DNA of 6,074 nucleotides from CBDUWP01 sp965370955. Lineage in GTDB: Bacteria > Planctomycetota > Phycisphaerae > Sedimentisphaerales > Anaerobacaceae. The number at the start of each line of letters is the position of its first letter. The stretch's first letter is position 1. Positions 1 through 6,074 of this stretch are shown here, in pieces. A program made the position numbers and the translations under genes. Location of the stretch: the NCBI GenBank assembly GCA_965370955.1, contig CBDUWP010000083.1, forward strand, positions 1-6,074. Reading direction: 5' to 3'. The notes below the pieces were generated by a model. It worked only from the letters and a program-made list of their open reading frames with translations. It did no database searches and was not told the DNA's origin.

Positions 1-2643
1 ATTTACAAAGGCCTAGATTCGATGCCTTGGTGTCCTCGCTGCGAGACCGCTATTAGTGAACAGGAAAAAAAGGAAGGCTATCAAAATGTCGAGCATACAG
101 CCGTTTACGTCCAGATGCCTTTGGTTGATAGAAACAATGAATATCTGCTCGTTTGGACGACGACCCCTTGGACATTAGCCGCCAACGTTGCCTGCGCTGT
201 TAAGCCTGAGCTGAAATATGTCAAAGCCACTCAAAATGGCAACAGCTATTATGTAGCAGAAAATTTGGTTGCTGTTTTGAAGGAGAAGGGTCCCTATAAG
301 ATAGAGGCAACAATTACTGGCCAAGATTTGCTTGGCCTTGCATATCGCGGTCCGTTTGACGATTTTGATTCGGTCAAAACCGCTTTCGGTGACAAGGATT
401 ATCACCATCGCGTGATTGCTTGGGACGAGGTATCAGACAGTGACGGCGTTGGCATCGTTCACATTGCCCCTGGTTGCGGCAAGGAGGATTTCGATCTTGG
501 CAAGGAACTAGATCTGCCGATTGTAATGCCGATAGATGAGCACGGCGATTATTTTTTGGGCTATGGTTTTTTATCTGGCAAAAATGCCGGCGAGGTTGAA
601 ACAGAGATTTTGGAACAACTTAAAGAACGGGGTTTTTATTATAAGAAAGAGCGTTTTTCTCACGATTACCCTCATTGCTGGCGTTGCAAGACCCCGCTAT
701 TGTTTCGTACTGTTGACGAGTGGTATATTGGCATGTCTTGGCGTGATGAGATTAAGAAGGTCGTTGATAAAATTCGTTGGATTCCAAGCTGGGGTCGCGA
801 TCAAGAGCAAAATTGGCTCGACAACATGAGCGATTGGATGATTAGTAAGAAACGCTTTTGGGGATTGGCTCTGCCGATTTTTGAATGCGAGTGCGGTTGG
901 TTCGACATCATTGGCAGTAAACAAGAGTTAAAGACCAGAAGTGTCAGTGGCTGGGACGAATTTGAAGGTAATTCGCCTCACCGCCCATGGGTTGACAAGG
1001 TGACTATCAGCTGCGACAAATGCGGCAAAGAGGTTCATCGCATTACAGATGTTGGCAACCCTTGGCTTGACGCTGGCATTGTTCCCTATTCGACGACCAA
1101 ATATTCGACAGACAAAGAATATTGGCAAAAATGGATGCCAGCCGATTTGGTTTTGGAATGTTTTCCGGGCCAATTTAGAAACTGGTTTTATGCCTTGCTT
1201 TCGATGAGTACAATGATGGAGAACATCGCTCCTTTTAAGACATTGCTCGGCCACGCATTGGTTCGCGACGAACAGGGTCAGGAGATGCACAAATCCAGCG
1301 GCAACACAATTTGGTTTGACGAAGCTGTAGAAGAGATGGGTGCAGACGTCATGCGTTGGCTTTATTGCAGTCACAATCCGACCAACAATTTAAACTTTGG
1401 CTTTCACATTGGCCAACAGATCCAGCGTCGCATTTTCGGCACATGGTGGAACGTTTACAGCTTTTTCGTCAACTATGCTCGTTTGGACGGCTTCGACCCC
1501 AATCAAGCCCCTGTTGCTTACGATGATTTGCAGGACATTGACAGATGGCTTTTAAGTAAGTTAAGCGAATTGACTAAGGTTGCTGGCGATTCGCTGTCTA
1601 ATTACAACATTCCCGTTTTAATGCAGCAAGCCGAGATTTTCATAGAGCGTTTAAGTAACTGGTATGTCCGCCGCAATCGCCGCCGCTATTGGCGACCGAA
1701 GAACGCCTGCGATACCGACAAGCTCGCCGCCTACCAAACTTTGTACAAGGTTTTGGTTGACCTTTCGAAGCTGCTCGCACCGGTCGTTCCATTTATGGCA
1801 GACAACATGTATAACAATCTTGTTTGCAATATTGATAAGGACGCCCCTGATTGCGTTCATCATTGCGATTATCCAAAATTTGATTCTGCTTTGTATGACG
1901 AGCAATTGTCCTTAGATATGGATATGATAGCCGACATTGTTTCTCGCAGCTTGAGTATTCGCGAGATTCAGCAGATTCGCGTACGTCAGCCGCTTAGCCG
2001 ATTGATTGCCATCTGCGACAGCGACCAAGCCGCTGTTTTGAAAAGGTTCAAGCCTCACATTCTCGAGGAGCTCAACATCAAGACCCTTGAGATAGCCGGC
2101 GATATAGGCAAGTATGTCAGCTACAGCATCAAGCCGAATTTCAAGACTCTCGGCCCCAAAGCCGGTAAGGACATGAAACTTGTCACCAAGCTCATTTCGG
2201 CACTTGACGTTAATTCTTTGGTCAAAACTTTTCAAGATGGCCAAACAATTTCCCTATCAGACGGCGACAAGACATGGATCCTAGAATCATCTGACATTTA
2301 TATCAACAAGGAATTAGCGGACAATTTAGTATTAAGTGACAGTAACGTCCCCGCCTTGATTATTGACACAGAGATAACCGAGCCTCTTTTGCTTGAGGGA
2401 ATAGCCCGTGACATTGTCCGTCACATTCAGCAGATAAGAAAAGACATTCACCTTGAGATTCAGGACAATATCAAGATCAGCTTTGCCGATTGCGATGACA
2501 AGACCCAAGCCGCCATTTCCCAATATACCGATTACATTTGCAAAGAGACGCTATCCAAAGAAATTTCCAGCGACACTAACGGCGAGTTCCACGAAGCCAA
2601 AATGACAATCGGTAACATTAAGATTTCGGTCACCAAGATTTAA
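1..2643 (+). CDS. ileS: Isoleucyl-tRNA synthetase, 5'-truncated by the window edge (C-terminal 880 residues)
   Basis: Class I aminoacyl-tRNA synthetase that charges tRNA-Ile with isoleucine in the cytoplasm. The frame is open from base 1, so the ATG at 22 is internal; the first Rossmann half with the HIGH motif lies outside, probably about 150-170 residues. Numbering residues from base 1, I see a CPRC zinc-type motif (about 11-14), the editing-domain motif TTTPWTLAAN (53-62), and GIVHIAPGCGKEDF (151-164), where H154 and D163 match the editing His/Asp of E. coli IleRS (H333, D342). Then come a CWRCKTPL motif, ISKKRFWG (about 281-288), and EMHKSSGN (428-435) in place of KMSKS. WYVRRNRRRYW (554-564) belongs to the anticodon-binding domain. 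The tail, with TEITEPLLLEGIARDIV, resembles the DUF5915 C-terminal domain of the long archaeal/eukaryote-like (IleS2) type. No frameshift is seen. The gene ends in TAA before a hairpin terminator. ValRS and LeuRS are less likely given this motif set. Confidence 0.97.
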   Translation: MYKGLDSMPWCPRCETAISEQEKKEGYQNVEHTAVYVQMPLVDRNNEYLLVWTTTPWTLAANVACAVKPELKYVKATQNGNSYYVAENLVAVLKEKGPYKIEATITGQDLLGLAYRGPFDDFDSVKTAFGDKDYHHRVIAWDEVSDSDGVGIVHIAPGCGKEDFDLGKELDLPIVMPIDEHGDYFLGYGFLSGKNAGEVETEILEQLKERGFYYKKERFSHDYPHCWRCKTPLLFRTVDEWYIGMSWRDEIKKVVDKIRWIPSWGRDQEQNWLDNMSDWMISKKRFWGLALPIFECECGWFDIIGSKQELKTRSVSGWDEFEGNSPHRPWVDKVTISCDKCGKEVHRITDVGNPWLDAGIVPYSTTKYSTDKEYWQKWMPADLVLECFPGQFRNWFYALLSMSTMMENIAPFKTLLGHALVRDEQGQEMHKSSGNTIWFDEAVEEMGADVMRWLYCSHNPTNNLNFGFHIGQQIQRRIFGTWWNVYSFFVNYARLDGFDPNQAPVAYDDLQDIDRWLLSKLSELTKVAGDSLSNYNIPVLMQQAEIFIERLSNWYVRRNRRRYWRPKNACDTDKLAAYQTLYKVLVDLSKLLAPVVPFMADNMYNNLVCNIDKDAPDCVHHCDYPKFDSALYDEQLSLDMDMIADIVSRSLSIREIQQIRVRQPLSRLIAICDSDQAAVLKRFKPHILEELNIKTLEIAGDIGKYVSYSIKPNFKTLGPKAGKDMKLVTKLISALDVNSLVKTFQDGQTISLSDGDKTWILESSDIYINKELADNLVLSDSNVPALIIDTEITEPLLLEGIARDIVRHIQQIRKDIHLEIQDNIKISFADCDDKTQAAISQYTDYICKETLSKEISSDTNGEFHEAKMTIGNIKISVTKI

Positions 2644-2664
2644 CAGACGTTTAATTTAGCTTAC

Positions 2665-2710
2665 CAAGCCTTGCAGTTTTGCTTCTGTAAGGCTTGATTT
2701 GTTTTATTGA
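2665..2710 (+). terminator. Intrinsic terminator after ileS
   Basis: The left arm CAAGCCTTGCAG (2665-2676) pairs with the right arm CTGTAAGGCTTG (2685-2696). This gives a 12-bp stem with one G-U wobble and an 8-base loop, followed on the + strand by the T-rich stretch ATTTGTTTTATT. It starts 22 bases after the ileS stop codon and lies between convergent genes. On the - strand the wobble becomes an A-C mismatch and the following bases are not T-rich, so it should work mainly for ileS. It could still help stop transcripts of the opposing operon. Confidence 0.85.
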
Positions 2711-3261
2711 TTAAGGACATGCCTTCTTCGTGGTTTTTTTTTGCGATGCCAAACAATTGCGTGATACATCATCCAATAGGTCACTGCCGCCGCCAATAAT
2801 CCCATCACAACCGAGCCAATAATAACTTCTGTAACATTTCCGCAGAACATTTCCCACGATTTTTGCCAAAATTCTGCTGAGAAGATGCTTCCTAATCCTT
2901 CTGCTCTGATTTTCGCGAAGCCCTCTTTAACTTGCGAATTTTCTGCCGTATTTTCGCTTCCGAACAATTTTGTAATCATTAACCCTACCCTATAATCTCC
3001 GTATAGCACAGGCACCATTGTCAAGGGATTCGCCACCCACACTACGACCAGCGCCACGATTTTATTAGCCCTCATAACCAATGCGATCAGTAATGCGATA
3101 AGCAAATGCAGCCCGAATAACGGCGACCAAGCCACGAACATTCCGATAGCCCCTCCCATTGCGATACGTTTTGGCGTATCACTCACATGCAATATTTTCA
3201 GCTTTAAGAATCTCAGAAATTTTGTCAGTCTTGTTCTTTTTTTTATATTATTTTTAGCCAT
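2704..3261 (-). CDS. DUF2062 family membrane protein
   Basis: A protein of about 185 residues with a strongly basic N-terminus, hydrophobic segments at about 33-64 and 66-90, and a further membrane segment near 145-170. The tail is very basic (HRKKKPRRRH). The first hydrophobic block (PKRIAMGGAIGMFVAWSP, then GLHLLIALLIAL) and the WVANPLTMVPVLY motif at about 75-87 match the DUF2062 pattern as I remember it. The family's molecular role is unknown; members often sit near or are fused to glycosyltransferases. I chose the ATG at 3261 because an AGGCGG purine stretch lies 11 bases upstream and the protein then begins MAKNNIKKRT. A GTG at 3288, directly after the stop of the upstream gene, would add nine residues. 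It is the last gene of the - strand operon and converges on ileS. Family assignment is fairly sure; function is not known. Confidence 0.85.
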   Translation of the reverse strand: MAKNNIKKRTRLTKFLRFLKLKILHVSDTPKRIAMGGAIGMFVAWSPLFGLHLLIALLIALVMRANKIVALVVVWVANPLTMVPVLYGDYRVGLMITKLFGSENTAENSQVKEGFAKIRAEGLGSIFSAEFWQKSWEMFCGNVTEVIIGSVVMGLLAAAVTYWMMYHAIVWHRKKKPRRRHVLNQ

Positions 3262-3272
3262 GCTATCTATTG

Positions 3273-3278
3273 CCGCCT
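3273..3278 (-). promoter_or_regulatory. Putative ribosome binding site of the DUF2062 gene
   Basis: AGGCGG lies 11 bases before the ATG at 3261. It differs from AGGAGG by one base and the spacing is somewhat long. It is the main reason to prefer that ATG over the GTG at 3288, which has no purine-rich site in front of it. Confidence 0.4.
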
Positions 3279-3288
3279 GTTGAGTCAC

Positions 3289-4317
3289 TTAGTCAATTTG
3301 ACCACAGATTTTTTCGTATACCTGTTCGACTGTCACCTTGCTTACATTATGCGAAGGATTATCGCTATCAGCTTTTAGTCCTCTGAATTTCGGTTCAAAA
3401 GCCGCCGCCCATTGGATTTTTCCATAGGGACAGACTCTGGCCGGGTTTGACCTTCCGAAGATAACCACTACTGGCTTTTGCAGAGCCGCCGCGATATGCG
3501 CCACTCCCGTATCGTTACTAACCGTGACATTAGCTTTTCTTATCACTTCTATCAATTGGATGAGGTTTGTTTTTCCGATTAGATTCACGATTTTAACATT
3601 TGCTTTTTGCGTCAACTTTTCTATTAGCTCAAGCTCACTACCTGTCCCGACAGCCACAGTAGTTAGACCATAATCATGACTTAGCTTATCAGCTATTTTT
3701 GCAAACCGATCGATCGGCCAGCATTTATCGCTATGGGCGGACCCTACCATAAAAACAGCATATTGATTTTTTTCAATTTCATTTTGATTTAGGATTTCTT
3801 TGACATAGTTTTCCGTTTGCGTATCTTTTGGCAGAGGAAATTCAACGCTGTCGTTTTCAGCGCCGCAGGCAGCCGCCATTTTCAGATAATAATCGACAAC
3901 ATGGATACAGTCATTGCCATATTTAATTTTGTCGGTATAGAAGACCGATGCAAATTCTCTGCTTGCGCTCATTCCGAATCTTTTTTTCGCCCCGCTGATC
4001 CACCCAAATATTGCCGTTCTAAAAAGTCCTTGAAAGTCAAAGATTGCATCAAATTTTTCTTTGCGTAATTTTTTCAGAAATACGGTTAAAGCTTTAAGAG
4101 CCTTTGGATTTTTCCAAGCTTTCCCCAGATATTTTCGATCAAAGATTATTACTTGATCGAGATGTGGATTATCCTTCAGGATTGGCGCAAATTCCGGCCT
4201 TACGAGCCAGCTAATTTTCGCAAGTGGAAATTTTTCCCGCAGTGCCGCCGCCGCAGGCAGCGCCATCACGACATCCCCCATAGCGCTTGGCTTTATGATT
4301 AGTATATTTTTGAACAT
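3289..4317 (-). CDS. Glycosyltransferase family 9 (ADP-heptose:LPS heptosyltransferase-like)
   Basis: Cytoplasmic GT-B glycosyltransferase of about 342 residues, the usual length for WaaC/WaaF-type enzymes, which add heptose from a nucleotide donor to LPS core acceptors. With the ATG at 4317 as residue 1, the N-terminus FKNILIIKPSAMGDVVMALP is the family's first strand and loop; D15 lines up with the proposed catalytic Asp13 of E. coli WaaC. DFQGLFRTA follows at about 94-102, then GSAHSDKCWP at about 192-201 with the conserved Lys, and the donor-binding loop SNDTGVAHIAAAL at about 267-279, then FGRSNPARVCPYG. An alternative GTG start at 4341, right after the preceding stop, would add eight residues; neither start has a clear Shine-Dalgarno. 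The real sugar and acceptor cannot be read from sequence, so a waaC/waaF symbol is not given. The stop is 27 bases before the DUF2062 start. Confidence 0.92.
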   Translation of the reverse strand: MFKNILIIKPSAMGDVVMALPAAAALREKFPLAKISWLVRPEFAPILKDNPHLDQVIIFDRKYLGKAWKNPKALKALTVFLKKLRKEKFDAIFDFQGLFRTAIFGWISGAKKRFGMSASREFASVFYTDKIKYGNDCIHVVDYYLKMAAACGAENDSVEFPLPKDTQTENYVKEILNQNEIEKNQYAVFMVGSAHSDKCWPIDRFAKIADKLSHDYGLTTVAVGTGSELELIEKLTQKANVKIVNLIGKTNLIQLIEVIRKANVTVSNDTGVAHIAAALQKPVVVIFGRSNPARVCPYGKIQWAAAFEPKFRGLKADSDNPSHNVSKVTVEQVYEKICGQID

Positions 4318-4341
4318 ATTCAACTTTGCCCAACATTTCAC

Positions 4342-4845
4342 TTAAAACATCTGCGAATCCCGTAAGGCAACCGGCCTAGCCAAAATTTCGCTATAAACGA
4401 TCGCATCTCTGTAATCCTGAGCCTTTTTGAAATAGGCATGTTCAACACTTTTCACATTAAATATATCATCAGCATTTTCCTTTGCCTGAGCAATCGCCGC
4501 TTCTTTTTCCTTTTTCTCTTGTTCTTTTTTCATTTTCGCCATCGCCACAAGATTTTGAGCCCTTGTTTGTTTAGGCTTTGGCGTAGAATTAGGCTTAGGT
4601 TTTATTTGCATTTGTTCTGCTGCTCTTTTAATTTCCTCGACATTGAAAGCCGCTTCAATCGCCGCCTGCAATTTGCCTTTAGCTTTAGGCTTTGATTCGG
4701 CAGTTAGCCCAGCTTTTTGTGTTTTAGCCGCAGCCTTTTTTCTCAGTATTGCTGAAATAACATACACAGCCATAAATGCGATAGGAATAAGCATTTCAAA
4801 AGCTTTTTTTTCAGCGAGACATATTTTTATAAAATCGAGCTGCAT
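4342..4845 (-). CDS. Small membrane-anchored protein of unknown function with a conserved-looking C-terminal motif
   Basis: A 167-residue protein with no enzyme domain that I recognise. It has one hydrophobic segment at about 17-34 (EMLIPIAFMAVYVISAIL), followed at once by basic residues RKKAAAK. This suggests a single-pass anchor with the bulk in the cytoplasm by the positive-inside rule. The middle (about 36-125) is low complexity, rich in Lys, Ala and Gln, with a Pro-Lys patch (KPKPNSTPKPKQ, 82-93) and a charged, probably helical or coiled stretch (KMKKEQEKKEKEAAIAQAK, 104-122). The last 20 residues contain DAIVYSEILARPVALRD (147-163), which resembles a C-terminal motif I associate with hypothetical proteins of Planctomycetota. 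The ATG at 4845 has a weak GAGA site seven bases upstream; an internal ATG at 4794 (residue 18) would start directly at the membrane segment. It lies between floA and the glycosyltransferase gene, 45 bases after the former. Confidence 0.75.
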   Translation of the reverse strand: MQLDFIKICLAEKKAFEMLIPIAFMAVYVISAILRKKAAAKTQKAGLTAESKPKAKGKLQAAIEAAFNVEEIKRAAEQMQIKPKPNSTPKPKQTRAQNLVAMAKMKKEQEKKEKEAAIAQAKENADDIFNVKSVEHAYFKKAQDYRDAIVYSEILARPVALRDSQMF

Positions 4846-4890
4846 AATTTCATCTCAACATTAATAACAAATTAACGAATCATTTTTTCA

Positions 4891-5913
4891 TCATTCATCT
4901 TTTGGCTTTTCTGCGATTGACGATCTCATATCCGTATCAGCATTAATATTTTTCATGCGATAGAAATCCATAATCCCCAGATTACCTTTTTGGAAAGCTT
5001 CCGCCATAGCCAGCGGGATTTTCGCTTCATTTTCGACTACCAGTGCCTTCATTTCCTGCTCTCGAGCTCTAGCCATCGCCCGTCTTTTTTCAGCTTCAGC
5101 TTGTGCTCTTCTCATATCCGCTTCAGCTTGAGCCGCCTGCAATTTCGCCCCGATATTGTCACCAACATCGATATCAGCGATATCGATTGACAGAATTTCA
5201 AACGCCGTTCCCGCGTCGAGTCCTTTAGCCAGCACAGATTTCGAGATATTATCTGGATTTTCGAGCACTTTTTTATGTGTCGCCGCGCTTCCGATGGTAG
5301 TCACAATTCCTTCTCCGACTCTTGCCACGATAGTTTCTTCTGTAGCCCCTCCGATCAGCCTATCGATATTAGCTCTGACGGTAACTCTGGCTTTTGCTCT
5401 TAGCTGGATTCCATCTTGCGCGACGGCGTCGACAGTATCTCTTCCTTTTTCTGGATTAGGACAATCGATAACTTTCGGATTAACGCTAGTTCTTACCGCC
5501 TCGAGAATGTCACGTCCAGCCAAATCGATAGCTGTTGCTGTTTTGAATGTCAATTCGATATTCGCTCGATCTGCTGCAATGAGCGCCCTGACCACGTTTG
5601 GAACTTTTCCACCAGCTAGATAGTGACTTTCGAGGTCTTTTGTTGACACTTGTATGCCAGCTTGGATAGCGGTAATTTTGCTGAGTACAATAATTCTGTT
5701 ATCCACTTTTCTAAGCCACATTCCGATCAGCTCTGAGAACTTCACATCAGCCTGCGACAATCTCGCTTGCAGCCACAGCCTAAAAAATTTCGCCAACAGT
5801 AAAAATGTAACCAAGCCCACAAGTCCAACGATAACGACCAAACCGACAACAATAACAGATGCCGGATCATTAGTAGCGGCCATAACATTCATAACATTTG
5901 CCAAATTTAACAT
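4891..5913 (-). CDS. floA: Flotillin-like protein FloA (SPFH/UPF0365 family)
   Basis: Membrane scaffold protein of 340 residues; Bacillus FloA has about 331. FloA proteins form foci in functional membrane microdomains and affect membrane fluidity and the assembly of membrane complexes. In order: a hydrophobic N-terminal segment (about 19-41), an SPFH/PHB domain (about 43-250) carrying LESHYLAGG (94-102), RANIELTF, AIDLAGRDILEAV (128-140), SVNPKVI, ARVGEGIVTTIGS and GTAFEILSIDIADIDVGDNI (235-254), then an Ala/Glu/Arg-rich coiled coil (about 257-300, AQAEAD and AQAEAEKRRAM) and the C-terminal block IPLAMAEAFQKGNLGIMD. These blocks match Bacillus FloA closely. A short extra segment (PNPEKGRDTVD, about 152-162) is absent from Bacillus FloA. 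The start is secure: AAGGAG stands eight bases before the ATG. The nfeD-like gene lies 60 bases upstream in the same direction, the usual pairing. Confidence 0.97.
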   Translation of the reverse strand: MLNLANVMNVMAATNDPASVIVVGLVVIVGLVGLVTFLLLAKFFRLWLQARLSQADVKFSELIGMWLRKVDNRIIVLSKITAIQAGIQVSTKDLESHYLAGGKVPNVVRALIAADRANIELTFKTATAIDLAGRDILEAVRTSVNPKVIDCPNPEKGRDTVDAVAQDGIQLRAKARVTVRANIDRLIGGATEETIVARVGEGIVTTIGSAATHKKVLENPDNISKSVLAKGLDAGTAFEILSIDIADIDVGDNIGAKLQAAQAEADMRRAQAEAEKRRAMARAREQEMKALVVENEAKIPLAMAEAFQKGNLGIMDFYRMKNINADTDMRSSIAEKPKDE

Positions 5914-5921
5914 AACAAAAT

Positions 5922-5927
5922 CTCCTT
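5922..5927 (-). promoter_or_regulatory. Shine-Dalgarno site of floA
   Basis: AAGGAG lies eight bases before the floA ATG at 5913. It is the only near-consensus ribosome binding site in the - strand operon, and it fixes the floA start. It suggests that floA is translated more strongly and more independently than the genes downstream. Confidence 0.85.
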
Positions 5928-5947
5928 ATTTTTTTCTTATTTTTATT

Positions 5948-5979
5948 GATTAGTTGCTTAATTGTTTAATTATTTAATT
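5948..5979 (-). repeat. AT-rich tandem octamers between nfeD and floA
   Basis: Read on the + strand, the consecutive 8-base units GATTAGTT, GCTTAATT, GTTTAATT and ATTTAATT share the core TTAATT in the last three; the first has one mismatch in the core. The array overlaps the stop codon of the nfeD-like gene (5974-5976) and fills much of the 60-base spacer. It may be simple low-complexity drift. I do not recognise a convincing promoter in the spacer. Confidence 0.5.
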
Positions 5980-6074
5980 ATGATTTTCGTCTAGCCGCAC
6001 GATCAGTTGCGCCGCACTAACTTGAATCACTTCCACGATTCGGCCTTTTTCTATATAGCCGTTTTCTGCGATAC
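5974..6074 (-). CDS. nfeD: NfeD-like protein, C-terminal end only (cut by the window edge)
   Basis: Only the last 32 codons lie in the window, reading IAENGYIEKGRIVEVI, then QVSAAQLIVRLDENHN and TAA. The pattern (ENGYIEKG, a hydrophobic strand with VEVI, then QLIVRL) fits the end of the C-terminal OB-fold domain of NfeD proteins, where a typical form is G.yIekGt.VeV......LvVr. The other two frames on this strand contain stops. NfeD proteins are membrane proteins encoded next to floA/flotillin genes and are thought to act with them at membrane microdomains. Position directly upstream of floA in the same direction supports the call. Whether this is the short form or the long form with a ClpP-like serine protease domain cannot be told, because that part lies beyond the edge. 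Confidence 0.8.
   Translation of the reverse strand, partial: IAENGYIEKGRIVEVIQVSAAQLIVRLDENHN

Noticed and set aside
22..24. ATG at 22 as the start of ileS
   Set aside because: The frame is open upstream to base 1 with family-like residues (IYKGLDS before MPWCPRC), and the HIGH-containing half is missing, so the gene begins outside the window.
928..1374. A 148-codon open frame on the - strand within ileS, with other shorter ones at 697-924 and 1912-2244
   Set aside because: ileS is intact and motif-rich across these regions. The antisense frames come from codon bias and show no family features or ribosome binding sites.
3706..3717. 12-bp perfect palindrome CCGATCGATCGG
   Set aside because: It is inside the glycosyltransferase gene, encoding the conserved WPIDRF region. 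One isolated palindrome in coding sequence is not evidence for an operator.
4846..4890. Possible promoter or terminator between floA and the small membrane protein gene
   Set aside because: The 45-base AT-rich gap shows no stable hairpin with a T-tract and no convincing -35/-10 pair; only a weak GAGA site before the next ATG.
5167..5187. Perfect 9-bp inverted repeat ATCGATATC / GATATCGAT with a 3-base spacer
   Set aside because: It lies inside floA and encodes the conserved alternating Ile-Asp run of LSIDIADIDVG, so codon repetition explains it.
5156..5623. A 155-codon open frame on the + strand opposite floA
   Set aside because: It is a shadow of floA, whose protein matches FloA over its whole length and has a strong ribosome binding site. 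The antisense product is Ser/Thr/Ala-rich with no recognisable domain.

Overview
The window looks like an ordinary chromosomal region of a Gram-negative-type bacterium with moderate to low GC. The best guess from gene content is a member of the Planctomycetota, perhaps the Phycisphaerae/Sedimentisphaerales side. This rests on remembered family resemblance: the FloA variant with a short insertion, the small membrane protein ending in a SEIL..PVALR-type motif, and the IleRS subtype. It was not checked by a search. The standard genetic code fits all genes.

Layout. On the + strand, positions 1-2643 hold the 3' part of ileS (isoleucyl-tRNA synthetase). It enters from the left edge and ends just before a hairpin terminator at about 2665-2710. 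Everything to the right of the terminator is on the - strand and converges on ileS. In transcription order (right to left) these are the last codons of an nfeD-like gene (cut by the right edge), floA (flotillin-like scaffold), a small unknown membrane-anchored protein, a family 9 glycosyltransferase of the LPS heptosyltransferase type, and a DUF2062 membrane protein. Gaps within this set are 60, 45, about 24 and about 27 bases using the preferred starts, so it reads as one operon. No intergenic stretch exceeds about 60 bases, and there are no tRNA, rRNA, CRISPR or mobile elements.

How the genes may work together. NfeD and FloA are a known pair: the membrane-anchored NfeD OB-fold protein and the SPFH scaffold of membrane microdomains. 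The downstream glycosyltransferase and DUF2062 protein suggest an envelope theme, probably assembly of lipid-linked or LPS core glycans near the membrane. The small unknown protein between floA and the glycosyltransferase is the least explained gene and the best candidate for something undescribed. I see no evidence for a defence system, a biosynthetic cluster or an exotic RNA. The window is mostly housekeeping and envelope genes, with a few modest points of interest.
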